A DNA stretch of 64,000 nucleotides from assembly GCF_015706575.1 (NCBI RefSeq), contig NW_024037057.1, positions 6,691,203-6,755,202 of the forward strand. The letters are read 5' to 3'. This DNA is from Patiria miniata (lineage: Eukaryota > Echinodermata > Asteroidea > Valvatida > Asterinidae). The notes beneath the pieces were generated by a model. That model worked only from the letters and a program-made list of their open reading frames with translations, did not search any database and was not told the DNA's origin. Shown here one piece after another: positions 35,801 through 50,800 of the stretch (its first letter is position 1; each line of letters begins with the position of its first letter). Made by a program: the position numbers and the translations under genes.

Positions 35801-38800
35801 ACAATTGGCATCTTTCATTTTCACAACAAAACTCGAAACTTTGAAGGCCTTTTTGACAGTATTCACTTTTTGTCATGTCGATAAATGCGGACTTAAAATA
35901 GCCATAACTTGTCAATGGATTGTCTGATTGAAGTGCAACAAACAGTATTGTAAGGAGAATTATATTCTCTTTCCTAATACCCACAAACCCTCATTTCGAC
36001 CTCCGCCCACTTCTGTCTCATATTGCCAGAACGCCTCACGTATAACAAACAATCTTTTGCGGACCCAAATGTGTAGAAGTATGTTACAGCAACATCCTGC
36101 TGTGTATGCAAATGTAACAGTTATTCAGCGCTCCTTAATTCAACTGGCTTAAAGGTCGTTAACCACAACCCCCTAGGCCCTTGTTGCTTACAACCATCCT
36201 CAATCCTCCAAAATCCTCAAAAAAATTTTCAACTCCGCCTAAATTTTTCAAAATTGTCAGACAGTCCTGCCTCAAAATGCATTCATCCTCAATCCTCCAA
36301 AATCCTCCTCATCCCAAAACTTTGCACTCGTGTTTAAATGAAGGATAACCAACGCCAAATCCTTCAAAATCATCAGACAGTCCTGCCTCAAAATGCATTC
36401 ATCCTCAATCCTCCAAAATCCTCTTGTGCTTCAATCACCATTCATCCTCAATCCTCCAGAATCCTCATTTGATTCAATCACCATTCATCCTCAATCCTCT
36501 AGAATCATCCAAAACCGCCAGGAGGATTTTGGAGGAGTGAGGTGGGTTAGGGTTAATGTAAACTTGATTGGGTTTTGTTTTGTTTCTTGGCCCATGAATG
36601 CGAGAGATAAAAAAAATCAAACTCACGTTTCTTTTTAGGCGGGGATGCCACACCGTTCCTGGAGGGCGTGGCCCGAGGGGGAGGGGCCGGGATTGCGTCT
36701 GGGTGATTGGCCTCATTGCAGATCTTGAACGACAGATTACGAATGATGCACATTGTGTTTTCCACCACCTAAGAGCATAAAGAATGAAATATTAAATTGA
36801 GGGTTCATGAAATGAATCTCAAAATTTAATACTTAAATTCTGTGGGCAACTATCCATACCTCTGAGCTGTATGAATATTATGGGACAACCTTATGGTGTG
36901 TGTCCAGGGGGTTAAAGGTCATAGCCCATCGAGTGGTCGAGAACAAAGAGCTGACCTTATTGTCCACGTTATTGGTGTCGATGGCCGACTTGATGACGTG
37001 GACCAAGGAATCCACCAATCCTATGCAGTCTCTCATCTTCCTACGGGCCTCCAGTCCGCTGGAACTCACGTTTCTGTCGAGGAGAGGTGAACATTCCTAC
37101 AGGTTTACTTTTATTGTTTTAAAGCGGAATTCATGACCTCCGAAATATCAGAATTTTTCTTTTCTGCATGGGGACCAGGGTTCCCTTCTTTTGTCGATTT
37201 TGTTTCCCCTTTGAATAAAAAAAGTGACAAAAGTGGGAATTGAACGTATAACCATCGGAGTATTGTACATGTGGCCTGCTGACTGAGCTATTACACTTTG
37301 CCAGTGCCCAAAATATTCAACTTCAAAAAAAAAAATTTGCTTTCTCTAGAGCTGATAAATAGATTGATGTTTGATGTACAATATATTAAGAAGTACAACC
37401 TGTTTTCATAGAAAAAGTAACTTTTCAAAGAGTAACAAAAATACATTTTCTCTTCTAAAAAGTAAAACTCTTTCAAAAAATAAAACTCTATTTTAAGGCC
37501 AAAAAAATGAATAAGTCGGTCTCTGGTCAGCGCGCGTGTCGATTTAAATCATGCGCGTCAATCTTTTCTTTTTTTTCTAAAATGTTCCACTGTAGCTCCA
37601 ACAGCGCCCTCTATTGCCGCACCTCCTCAATTTTTTTTTACAAAAGAGCACCAAGGAATGGGAAATTGCACCAAGGCAAATGATCGAGAGCACCAAGGCA
37701 AATTATGGAGGACACCAATGTACATGAGGACACCAAAAAAGCAAAATAGTAACCCACCTTGTCTGTACAATCCAAGCTTGAAGAAAAAAAAAATAGAAAA
37801 AAAAAAAAAAAAGAAAAAAAAGACGCGTCCCCGCGTCTATTCCGGAACTTTGGTCTGACCAGAGACCGAATATTTTTTTTTTGGCCTAACATAATAAAAA
37901 TTCTTCTCCCAACATGTCCCTTACCTTAAACACCCCGTGGTATTTCTGTACACCCCAGACCAGGCGTTATCGTTCGGGTAGTTCTCTGGATCTTCTTGGT
38001 TCCAGCCCGAATCCGGCACGATGATGTCGTTGACGAAGACCGAGAGGCCGTCGTCAATGATGGCTTTCTTGAGGGGCTGTTGGAAGAGAGATAAAATGAC
38101 ACTCTTAGCCATAACCCAATTAAATGCATGGGAGTGTGGCCTAGTGGTTAAGGTTCGCAACTCATGATCAGAGGGTCAGGGGTTCAAATCCAGCTGCTTG
38201 TCATACATTGTGTCCTTGGGCAACCCACTTCACCCCCACTTGCCTCTCTCCACCCAGGAGTATAAATGGGTACCGGCGTTAGCTGGGAGTAACCTGCGAT
38301 GGACTGGCATGCCATCCATCGGGAATAGAAATATTCTCAGTTGTTTCATGCTAAGGAAACCGGAGATAAACGCCGGCCTGATGGGCCATATTGGCTCATG
38401 ACAGACTTTACCCAACAGCTAAATGCAACAAATTACAACAGGTTAAAGTATGCGAAACCTTGTTGCATGGGGTTAGTTCTTAGTTAATGCTGAGACAAAC
38501 AAAACAATCACTTTATAAGTGAATTCAAAATTCTTCTTTTCAAATACAGTCATCCAAAAAATTAAAATTTGATTATCTGATCTTAATATTTACCTCCGAT
38601 GAAGACAAATTCCACAGGGTCCCCGTCACAAGCTCTTTGGTCTGAAAATAGGAAAATTAATGACAAGAGTAATTTAGACCATATTGTACTTATTTATTTA
38701 AACATCTTTTTTGGCGGGGGCAAAAGGAAGATTTTTTCGGTCTCAAGTGTAGATACATTATGGAAATGCAAAAATACCTCCAAATTTTTTAATTCTCTGC

Positions 38801-41800
38801 TATTAATCATTATTTCAGAACTATTTGTATAATTTTTTCCCATTTCTGTATCTCAAAATCTTTAAACTTTTAGTCACTGTTCTGCCCCAAACTGCCCTGT
38901 TTATCACTCCCTGTACCACCCAAAGCTGCCCTGCCTGTTATTCCCTGTACCGCCCCAAACCACCCTGCCTGTTACTCCCTGTACCGCCCCAAACCGCCCT
39001 GCCTGTTACTCCCTGTACTGCCCCAAACCACCCTGCCTGTTACTCCCTGTACCACTCCAAACCGCTCTGCTTGTTACTCCCTGTACTGCCCCAAACCACC
39101 CTGCCTGTTACTCCCTGTACCACCCCAAACCGCCCTGCCTGTTACTCCCTGTACCGCCCCAAACCACCCTGCCTGTTACTCCCTGTACTGCCCCAAACCA
39201 CCCTGCCTGTTACTCCCTGTACTGCCCCAAACCACCCTGCCCGTTACTCCCTGTACTGCCCCAAACCACCCTGCCTGTTACTCCCTGTACTGCCCCAAAC
39301 CACCCTGCCTGTTACTCCCTGTACTGCCCCGAACTGCCCTGCCTGTTACTCCCTGTACCACTCGAAACCGGCTAAGCACTCCACGGTTTTACAGATTCAT
39401 CAGAGAAAAAATACAATACAATACAGTGTAATGCTCATGGGTTTAATAAAACCAGTAGTGTGCTTTTACTCTTACATCTGGGTCTCTGGTGGTCCGCAGC
39501 AGTCGGACCAGGGCCGGCACCCCGCCGGCGTTCTTGATGGCTCCTTTGTTCTCCTCGTTGGCCTTGCCGTAGGAGATGTTGCGCAGCGCCCCGCAGGCGC
39601 ACTTGTGGATTTCTGGGGTGGGGTTGCCCAGGAGCTCCACCAGGATGGGGATGCCTCCAAGACTCCTGAGACGAAGAGGAAGACACAGGTAGAAATGAGT
39701 AATATCTATGCCTTTTCACACAATGGACTTGCGTTAATGTCGACACTTTTACTGGTTTACACATGGGCTGGCCGTAAATTTCGATTTTCTCGGATTTGAA
39801 TCAAGTGAATCGACTACAACACTGATGCCGTCAATTGTACAAAGTCCAGATGGGTCATTCTATACATTTAGGGCTCAATGTGTGACTTTTTCCCGTCCCT
39901 GTTACCTTCGTACTTTGTAATTTGCCATTCAAGTATCATTAAGAATGACTTCAAATGATTTTTTGTATGTGTTGGGTAGGTAGTGTGCTATACATAATCA
40001 CTCTTGGAGGACGACTGCATTTATAGATTTTATATCAGTTTCGGCCCCGAAATTGGGCCACCAGTATCATACAATCGAAATGAGCAATGCTCATAGTGAT
40101 TTTTGACAAGGTATGCACATAGAGTTGGAAAATGTGGGATAGCTTTGCAGTGTGAGCGGTGGCAGTTTTTTTTTTTGAATATGGCAGCCAATATGCTTGT
40201 TACCGGATTAATTATATGTGGTAACAAGCTTGTTTTGGCTGCCACTTTTTTTTTTTTTTTTTTTTTTTTTTAAAGTGATAGCACCCAAAAAGTTGCCACT
40301 GCTGCAATGCTATCACATATTTTCCAACTACAGGGGTGCATACATTGTACCTTACCAAAAATCACAATGAGCATTATTCCCCTCATTTGATACTGACCAA
40401 ACCCCCAGGCTGATGGCCTATAAGGAGTGCATCAGAATTATAAAATCATCGACGTCAGATGTAACAGGGACAGGGAAAAAAAGAGACGCCAATTTTACAG
40501 AATGACCCATGTATCCGATTGCAATATCTAGGCTCTGATCAGGACTATGTCTCACCTCGTCTTGTTCTTGATAGGGTCGTCCCCGTAGGTCAGATGCTGC
40601 AGGTAGCCCGCTGCGTTGGCCACGATGGCCGGATTGGTGTCACTCAGGTAGTCAATGATCTCCTGCAGGTCCGGTGTCCTCCACTGGGGGTCATCTGTGT
40701 AGATAAAGGTCACAGGTCAAAGTTCATGAGGTCAAGGGTCACACTCAGAATGGAATGCAACTTATCAAAGAAAAACAGTTCTCAGACAAAGAGAATATAG
40801 ATTTTTTTTCCACATTTTTTGGGTCATCTGTAAATAAGAGGTCACTGGTCAAAGTTCATGAGGTCGAGGGTCACATTCAGAATGGGATGTAATTTATCAA
40901 ATGAAAAACTGTTCTCAAACACAATATACATGTATATATTTTCCCCGTATTTTGTGGGTCATCTGTACACAAGAGGTCACAGGTCAAAGTTCATGAAGTC
41001 AAAGTTCACACTCAGAATGGAATGCAATTTATCAAATGAGAAACTGGTTTTTTTTTGCTCATCTGTAAATGAGGTCACAGGTCAAAATTCATGAGTTCAA
41101 GGGTCACACTCAGAACTGAAGATAAATTATCGTTTTTCAAACGAAATTTCTGATTTGAATTAGAATCTTCATTTTTCAAAATTGTTCATCCCACATGAAA
41201 ACAAAACAAATACGAAAACAAATAAACAACTGGTACATTTTAGAAAGAACTACACAAGGCATGCTTCTGGTTAATATGAATATTCTAACATGCTCAATAC
41301 AAACATGTAAATTATTCGAATCTTAATCTAAAGCTAAATAATCGTGCATATTTTTATTTAGTTTTTTTCCCCATCACAAGTCTACCAAATTATTTAAGGA
41401 GAGGGAATCGAAGTGAAAATAGATAATATTATTATTCAAAGAAAGTAATTAAGATATTTATCAATATTAATGCATGCCGTACATTAGGCCAAAAAAAAAA
41501 TAGTCGGTCTCTCGTCAGACCGAAGTTCCGGAATTGATGCGGTGACGCGTTTTTTTTTTTTTTTGGTGGCTTTTTTTTTTTTTCAAGCTTGTATTGTACA
41601 GACAAGGTGGGTACTATTTTGCTTTTTTGTGTCCTCATTATACATTGGTGTCCTCCATAATTTGCCTTGGTGCCCTTTATCATATGCCTTGGTGCAATTT
41701 CCCAATTCCTTGGTGCTCCTTGGTACAAAAATTTGAGGAGGCGCAGCAATAGAGGGCGCTGTTGTAGCTTCCGTGTTAATTTGAAAAAAAAAAAAAAGGT

Positions 41801-44800
41801 TGACGCGCATGATTAAAATCGCCACGCGCGCTGACCAGAGACCGAGTATTATTTTTTTTTTGGCCTTAGTACACTTAGTACAGAAAGTACACATACACAT
41901 AAATAAAATGTTACACAGTAGAAAGTCATGCACTAAAACCTCATACATGTCAATAACAGTTTTATCAACTTGCACAACCACAGATTAAAGGTGTACAATT
42001 AGAAAAATGTTTTCTAAAAACTTGCAATCTGATTGAAAACATGTACATGCAACATGGTTACTATACGACTTCATGCACTAATATGTGTGTACATGTACAA
42101 TGTGCGTACATGTACATGTACTACAAATGAATTTTGGCTGCCTGGGCCCGTCTCAATTCATATCCGAGACGAGTTCTGGACAAGTTGCTGGCAGAATCAT
42201 TCACTTTGTCCAAAAGAAGCTCTGCATTTGTCCCAGACATGTTCCGGGGAAAATTTTCATCAGCAAATGCTTGACTCATCAATACTGATAACTTCATTGC
42301 GGGAAGATTGCAGGGAAGTTGTTCAGAATCCTGCAACTTATACCCGATACAATGTCTGCAATTTGTCTGGAACTCGTCCCGGATATGAATCGATCTTATC
42401 AGAATTATGGTTTTTAACCCTAACCCTCCTCAATCCTCCAAAATCCTCCTGCCGGTTTTGGATGATTTTAGAGGATTGAGGATGAATGGCAAGGACGTAT
42501 CCCTTTTTTTGTGTTGAGGATGCATTACGTCAAGCCAGTAGGCCATATCCTGCATTGGTTATGTTCAGCCATGCATAAATCAGCCCTGTTGTTTTCTCGT
42601 ATTTCATCCACACTGCTTCTAAACGCGCCATTCACACTGCCTCAAACCACAGCAGTAATTGGCAGAGGATTTTGGAGGATTGAGGCAGTGGTCACCCTCC
42701 ACAGACTCAATGCAAAAATAACGGATGATTTTGGAGGATTGAGGCTGAATCCAATTTTTTCTTGGTGGCAATTGAAGGATTTTGCAGGATTGAGGTTGCA
42801 TCCTAGCCAGAGGGCCTAGGGGGTTAGGGTTAACGGACAATTTAATCCCCGTTCTCGTCATGTGTCATGCAATTTACGAGGCATGCAAATAAAACGCAGA
42901 CTTGGAAGATATACCTTTCCCACTACCACTACCCATGGAGGATTTGCGCGGGATGGAATCCTGACTACGATGAACGTGGTGGGAGTGACGGTACCTGGAC
43001 GGACCTGAGGGGGAGGGGGGATGTATGACAGTGTGTGTCCATGGGTGTGTGTACATGTTTGACGGGGTGTGGCATCACCAACGGGTGAAGAGATTCATTA
43101 GAAACGGAAGTCGAGATTTGAAAATGAAACAAATTAAAAATAGAGGAATACAATTTGTTCTTTGTTTTGTCGTCTTCATCGTCATTTTACCCAAAAAATT
43201 TCCCTCAAGAAAAAAATAATCTAAACCCTGCCTTCTATCCACGAAATTCATGTTGGTTTTAAATGTCACTAACTAGCTCGGTAAGTCTAATAACCTACCT
43301 GTAAAAGTGAATTTTAGTTTTCTTATAGGAACAGGGCCCGTTACTACACAATCGCCTTCTATAATAATTCCACAGAATTTGACCCAAACTTCCAATTTTT
43401 AACTATGCATGCCTTAATCGGATGCTCAGAACAATTGTGTTATTAAAACTTCTGTTAGGTCAACCACTGCACACTACAACAATCTTTTCTGAAAATGCAA
43501 CATTCATAACATGACGAATCGTGTCTCGGTAAATGTTATGAATAAACAAATGGTTACTACAAACACAGGTGTTCACAAAATGGTTGCAAAACAGTTGTCT
43601 TAAACAATGTGAATTTCATGGATACATTATTATATCCAAAAACTTGGTTAAAACCAAGTGCTAGAAAATTGTTCTTTTTATAATGCCTGGTGTGGAGTCC
43701 TGACTCGATGATATATGATGAAGTACAGGTATCAACAACATGAAACGGGTACCCGACTACGGACTCTTTATGCATTTTGGGACACTGGATCGCAGTACAG
43801 CACGTAAAATTTTGTTCTAAATGAGCAGAAATTTATAGCGCTTTCATGCGAGCAGCAGATGTGTGGAGACAATGTGTTCACTGCTGCGGCAGTACTTTGG
43901 CAAGGAGTCCACAGGATTTTGAAACAATGGATGCGGCCGAAAAACAAGGGGAGGGGGAGGTTGGGTGCTAGACTTACCTTTGTCGTATTTGTCGTATTCC
44001 ACCGTGTCCTGACTTCCGGTGCGGTCCATCGCCCCTAACGGCGCCATCTGTTCGTGGGCGGTGTCCGCGGTGATGTCATCGGGGTGGTGATTATCATACG
44101 GGTAGGACCCATCTGTGAGAGAAACCACGTGATTGGTTGATTTGGTATGTAACCAGTTGTCTGATTGGTTAGTACATATGTGTCGGTGGTTACCATGCAT
44201 GCATGGTCAATCTATGAGGGAAACCAAGTGATTGGTTGATTTGGTATATAACCAGTTGTGTGATTGGTTAGTAGATGTGACGGTGGTTACCATGCATGCA
44301 TTGTCAATTTATAAGAGAAACGCTGTGATTGGTTGATTAATATATAAGCACTCATGTGATTGGTTATTATGTTATTTTTGTTGGGTATTATATTATTTCA
44401 AAGTGGTGAGTTTTGGTTATTGTAAATGACACATCTTTAATTAAGAATGTTGGTTACCAAACCTTGTGATTGCCTAATTGCTTTATAAGCAGTTGTGTGA
44501 TTGGTTAGTTAAGTGACCTTAAAAACGATGTCATTGGTTGACTGGTAACAAGAAGCCACCTGATTGGTTTAATAGTGAAAATGGATAGTCAATATGGTGG
44601 AATAATCTGATTGGTTAAATGGTACCCAGTGCTGGATTGGTCAGTTTAGGCATGCACCTATAAAAGAAGACACACGATTGGTTAGTTGGTGATTGGTTAC
44701 AGTTGGTGCTGTTATAACAAATCCTTTCAAATCTCTCCGCTGGTTAGGCAAACATGTGACTGAATTGGGACTGTGCAGTGAGATTTATACATGTAATAGG

Positions 44801-47800
44801 GTGCAGTACCTCAGGTCTCTACATATCACATGTGTACTGAAGCAGCTATCTGCCATCTTTGTTCCCCCATGTGACATGTGTTACAGCACTGGCTTTGGGG
44901 GAAGCAAGATGGCGGAAAATGCTGCTTCAGTTGTGTCAAAGCGAATAGGCCACTCAGCGTGTAGTAACCAGTCAAGTTAGTTATGGGGGTCAGTGAAGCA
45001 TGACACAGGATGACGGGTGCAGGGGTACATGTAGGTTCGAAGGTTAGTCAACAAAATGACCCAAAATAAACAAAGTAACGTGCAGTGACCAATTTTTTTA
45101 CTAGAAGTTCGGAGAAACAAAAACTAAAAGATCCTCACTGTAGTGGCCCTCCTCGGGCGGCAGACGCGAGTCCCAGTCTTCGTGGGCCGGCAGAGGGTAA
45201 CGGTCGTCGTACGGATCCGCGTAATTATTATACGTGTCTGCTAAGGACAGGAAGGGGGGCGGGGTCATAAAAAATAATGGGAGGTTTGGATAGTCAGATG
45301 GAAAAGAAAAAAGCAGATGAGACTTACCGGTACACACACACACACACAAAATGAAAAAAAAATGGCATGAAATTATGGCAAATTGTTGATATGATGGAAT
45401 GAAAGATAGGGATTTTTTTTGGTGATAGTTGGCTAATGTTGGAAGAAATCAATTGCTATGAGCACTATGTTGCTACATGTAGTAGGTTGGATCAGAAAAA
45501 AAATATTGGGACAGTTTTCAAAAAAATACGATTTAAAGACAAATTCTTGTAATATTTTTTCTCCTTGAAAATGCACCTTTGTGTCCCATTTAACCTTACT
45601 TTTAATTTTCGGTTAGCTATTTCGGTGGCTTTTTGATTTTAAGCTAATGTAAATTTCCACATTCATGAGCAAACGTGTGATGTCATTTCAGGCAGAAACC
45701 TCAATGTTATTTCAGCACCAAAAAGTTGCCAGAATTTTGGATATTTCGCTGTCGTGATGTTTCATTTCTTGTGTGATTCGTCGTTGTTTCAGTACATGGC
45801 AGTAAGCCAATGAGCAAACTTTTCTCACAAATGTTTTCAATGAGCCAAATTTTGGGTTCACAATTTGAACAGAAACACCTGAACTGAACAGTGTCTTCCT
45901 GAAATGACATCACAGCAACAGCGCCCTCAGTTGTTCGGAAAAGCATGGAAAATGGTCAATGTTTAAAGAAGTGCCCTTTCCAATGAAAGCAACCAACCAA
46001 AAAAGGGATGTCAAATAGTTGTAATACATTTGAGAGGAGCAGAAGAAAGCTGCTCAAAATTTGTTCCCAAGGAAAATTCACTTCATGGGTCTTGCTGCTA
46101 GAAACTTGAGCACAGAATCGTTATTATAATACCAGAATCATATGGCTTAAGCGGGGCCGAAAGATTTGGCCCTGTGCCAAGTTTTACCTCTCGGCTCAAC
46201 AGGTCGTTCATCGTAGCGGTCTCCGTACTGCGGCCGCGGAGAATCGTAAGCGTTCTGTGACCTCGGTGCGGTCCCGTAACGGTCGCTGCCCTCCACGGAC
46301 GGCGCGTACATGTCACTGGGCGTGTCGTTGTAAGAGCGGTCGTACCGCTCCTGCCCCGGGTCGCCGCGGTAGCCCGGCCGGTCGCTGCCGTCAATAGAGG
46401 GCGTCTTGTTGTACTGTCTGTTGCCATCGTACTGGTCGCCGGGGTAGGGGGACTCGTTGCTTCCGCGGTAGTCGTCGGGGTGGGCGGGGTAGTCGGCCGG
46501 GCGGTCGTAGTTGCGGCCGTCGTAGGCCGGGGAGTCGCGGCCGTCCGGGGACTGGACGATACGGGTTTGGACCGTGTGCTTCGTAATGGTGACCTATGAA
46601 CCAAAACAAATTTAAATGAAAACTGGGAATTTTTTTTTTTTTAACATACCGAGTACTGCACACTAATATACACAGTTGCAATCAATCGGAAGTCATCCCA
46701 AGTCAATCTAGGTGAGCGTCAAGACTAGCAGTCAGGTTGGTGCAGAGGTTACTTTCCTCGCCTTCCACCGGGTCCGGGTTCGATTCCTGCCCGGACCACA
46801 TGTGGATTGGGTTTTCAGTCCCTGCCTAATTCCGTGGGTATTCCCCAGAATATACTTCTGGGTTTTTCCTCCCACCTCTAAATGTCTTCTCATTGTCTTC
46901 TCTCTACAGGTTTCATCAGGCTTGCGAGCTACAGTGCCTAGGGCGCTTTTGACGAATCCTTGCTTTCATTACCAGAAAAAAATATGAACACTGCCAATAA
47001 CTGTGACTTGGGCATTATTCGTCACCTGTGACTATAAAACTTGCCAACTTGACTTGTCATGGACTCGACCAAGGCTTTTTTTGATTGACTTGTGATTGAC
47101 TTGGGCTTGGCTTGCAATGGATTTATAAGTAACTTGAGCTTAGCAGCTGCATGAGATTATCAGGGGTGAGATTGGGAGAAAATGAAATATCCACAAAATA
47201 ATCCATAGAGGATTTGAGGGTCGCCGAAGGCCCAGAGCAACGAAGGGTCTATGGAATATGCTTGTACAACTTTGCCTAAAGACATCCCCTAAAACCAATT
47301 TCTTTTATTCTATATACCTTGATAGGTAAAAACAGGCTTACAGAAAAACCTCTGCAATTCCAAAGGGATTCTTTTAAAAAACTCAGAAATCACGAAAATT
47401 CCCTTCAAAAAGTCTTGAAATCGGGAAAAATCCTGACAAAATATCCACAAATCAGGAAAAAAATCCTGACAAGAAAATCCTCAAATCAGGAAAAATCCTA
47501 ACAAATCTCACCCCTGGATTATTTATTTGCTTACCTGTGTGGTCTTCTTGACTTGTTGCTTGGGTCCTGGGGATTCTGCGTGGCCGTTCACTGCCGGGCT
47601 GCCATAGTCTGTCACAACAGCAAAGAAATTATATCGTTCATTAAACTAAGTAGCGTCCATCATTTGTAATTAGTGCATTATGTTTGTTTGAACTGAAGCA
47701 ACAAAAGTGCTCAAAATCTCAAGATGAACTTTCAGCTCAGAGAATGCTGTGATATTCCAAGAAAACAATATTCTAGGATCTCGATTTTCAAATCAAAAGT

Positions 47801-50800
47801 TGCTAAGTCACGTTTTGAGTTGGGCCTGAATTCAGCATCCGAGACACGTTTTCACTGAGCCGATTGCAGCTATGTGATGTCACGCACTGAACTGACGAAT
47901 TATAGCAATTTGAAAACCACAGCTTCATGGTTATCCTTATCTGTGACTACAGTTATCATGGCAACTTTAGCTTTGCCACATCTAAAATCACATCAGCCAA
48001 AAAGTAAAGTTTGGAGCGTTACCATTGTAGCTCCTGTCCGGTCCGTTGCCGTAACCAGGGTAGTGCATGCTGTCTCCGGTATCCATGACTTTGTGTTCAC
48101 GCAATGCGTCTCTGGAGAACCAAAAAATATATAAAAACAAAATTTAATACACAGACCAACAACTAACCAGGTGAATCTAATTGCATCCCACTGACACTTC
48201 GCAGTCAAGACATGTGAGACATCAGATGAATCCCGACAGAAAAGTTTTGGCAGAATCCTGAGTAATCCTAAACTGCTAGACGTCTCACGCGTAAATTGAT
48301 GGGCAATATTCGAATGGACAAATAACGTGATGCAATCAAGCTAAATGAGTTATGTGTCGGCCCTTATCAAAATTTGGGTTTTTTTCCCCCACATTTTTGA
48401 ATAGAGCTATCTTTCAGTTTATATTTGTTGAAAACCCCATGTGAATACGACCTTCCGTTCAGAAATTATGGGACTTAGAACACAGGCAGATCAGAAAGAA
48501 GAAAACAGAGAAATCAAACAGAGAAATCAACGATTCAAAATTGAAGTGTTTATTAAGCATCAATAAACATGCATTATTTCAGGTTATTGGATATTAACCT
48601 CTTAGCAAAAATGTCACATTTTACGTACTTTACTGTGAGTTTTCCCGGAAAAAAAATAGTTGACATGAAAGAGAACATGTGTAGCCTTCCGATTTTACCA
48701 TTTTTTTTTTTTTTTTGACATTTCCACCCCTACTGACCTATTTTGGGCTGTATCTTAAAATCATAATTGCTGAAAAAGGATTCATTTAGCTTGATCGCAT
48801 CATATATTTGAAACTCACAGCGTGTCACATGTAACTTACAGGGCAGAATCAATCAGATGAGAGTTGTTGTACGCCTTGCTGTCCACGCTACTCTCGCTCT
48901 CGAGGACGGACTCGTTGACTGCCGAACGGCGGAAGGAAAATGAGTCCTCAGTTTCACTGTATAAAGGGAACAAAATTGGAAAAAAACTTTAGATTACAGC
49001 TTAGAAATTGACCCACGTGTTCAGAACAATTGTGCTTATTCAGTCAAATTTGAGTAGACGGGCGGTTTCCATTTCCCCTTCTGAAATCCAGTCTTGGGAA
49101 CTTTGGCGCTGGGGCCCGATAAATTCCCAGCATACCTCACGCTCATGCATTTGCTTGAATATTATTATTACTTATTTCTTTCTGGCAATTAAACCAAGGA
49201 TTCCTCAAAAGCTGCCTAGGCACTGTAGCTGGCAAGCATGAAGAAACCTGTGGAGAGAAGACAATGAGAAGAAAGTACAGTTTTAGAGGTGGGAGGAAAA
49301 CCCCAGGTGAACATTCTGAGGAAACCCACGGAATCAGGTAGGGACTGAAAACTCAGTCCACAAGTTGGCCATGGGGAGATTCGAACCCGGGTTACAGCGG
49401 TGGAAGGCGAGGAAAGAACCGCTACGCCAACCTGACTCCCCAAGAAAGCGCACAAGTGAGGTATGTTCAGGGCCTATGCGAAAGTCCCCCGATTTGATTT
49501 GGTTCATCTTGTGTATAGCTCCCTCACATGGCAGCAGCTCAACTGCGCTTGCCGAAGTCAGGACCGGCTCCATTATGATCAACAAAATCAAGACCCAGTC
49601 TGGGGCCAAGACTAACCTTATACTAGCGAAGGTCCCGGTCTCGGACTCCTGGCGGCTTCTCTCAAACTGGTTGAGCACGCTCTGTCGCTCCTTGTCCAAC
49701 TCTCGGGTCAGTTTCTCAAACTTCTCTTCCTGGTCGATCAAATTCAAGAAAAATCAATTAAGAACCAAGTTCATTGACAACCAAATTATGAAACTCTACA
49801 TTTAACCAAAACAGCTAAGTCCAAATCACAAAGCATTATGGGCTCCGTGAACAAGTACCCCCTCAACGGCAAGAAAAGGGAGAGTTGGGGGAAACCACTT
49901 GGAGAGACATTCGAACGCATCGCCGACACCTGACGCTCACATGAAGACGCTATGGCTTTTTGCACATTCAGAATAAAATAAGTCGTGAGTACTTAGCGCT
50001 AAACCTGCGCAAACTAGTACGTATACAAGGTGTGTCCCGTCCATGGGACTCTGGAAAGTGGTAAATAGCGCCCTCTCTTGTTCGTGCACGGAGCCCATAG
50101 GCTTTTCCCGACAGGTACACCAAACCAGACAACAATTTTACAACATAACACAACGTGGAGCATTTCCCTGCTAAACTCATTGCTGAATAAAATCATTCAG
50201 TGTGTGAATTCAGTATATAAAGTGAGTAATGCACATGCTGAATTGTGCTACTGGGGTACTACGGTACCTTCCAAAAAACCAAATTTTCAAAATAATCTGC
50301 AAATGAAACGTCTATTAAATCTTGTTAGAACTGCAATACTAACCGGATTAGTAGGGTAGCATTGGTTTTAAAGCATTTATTAAATTTGAATGTTAATTGA
50401 AACAAGTTGTCATGTCTTACGTGTCATCCACAGAAATGCCCATCAAACCCAGAAAAGAAGGTTTGTAGATTTTAAAGAATATGTAGACATGAGCATGTAT
50501 GTATGAACTACATGTACCGGTACAGTAGTTTCTAGACCAACTACATGTAAACATTGAATCAGGACTTGAAAACTGATCTCTTTGAGGTGAATGCTTAGTA
50601 AGAATGTGACTTTGTGTTCAATTTTGTAAATGCTTAGCAAATTTTATAAATACGGTTTATGTTTAAACGTTTAGCCGTTTCACAAATGTTGACACCTACC
50701 CGTACATGTACCCATTACAATATGTATGTCATTCAAAAAGTAAAAACATAAAGGGAATGTACAACATTTGCTTTTGCTTCAATTTTCAGAAATAAATGGA

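Noticed and set aside
38825..39799. The longest open frame in the window (324 codons, Pro/Thr/Leu/Cys repeats)
   Set aside because: It is a read-through of a 34-bp minisatellite in a delta-catenin intron, and its end runs antisense over exon 11. No start context or conserved domain.
46098..46681. Long Thr/Arg/Pro-rich frames over delta-catenin exon 6
   Set aside because: Frame-shifted readings of the GC-rich exon; only the Tyr/Asp-rich frame keeps phase with exons 5 and 7.
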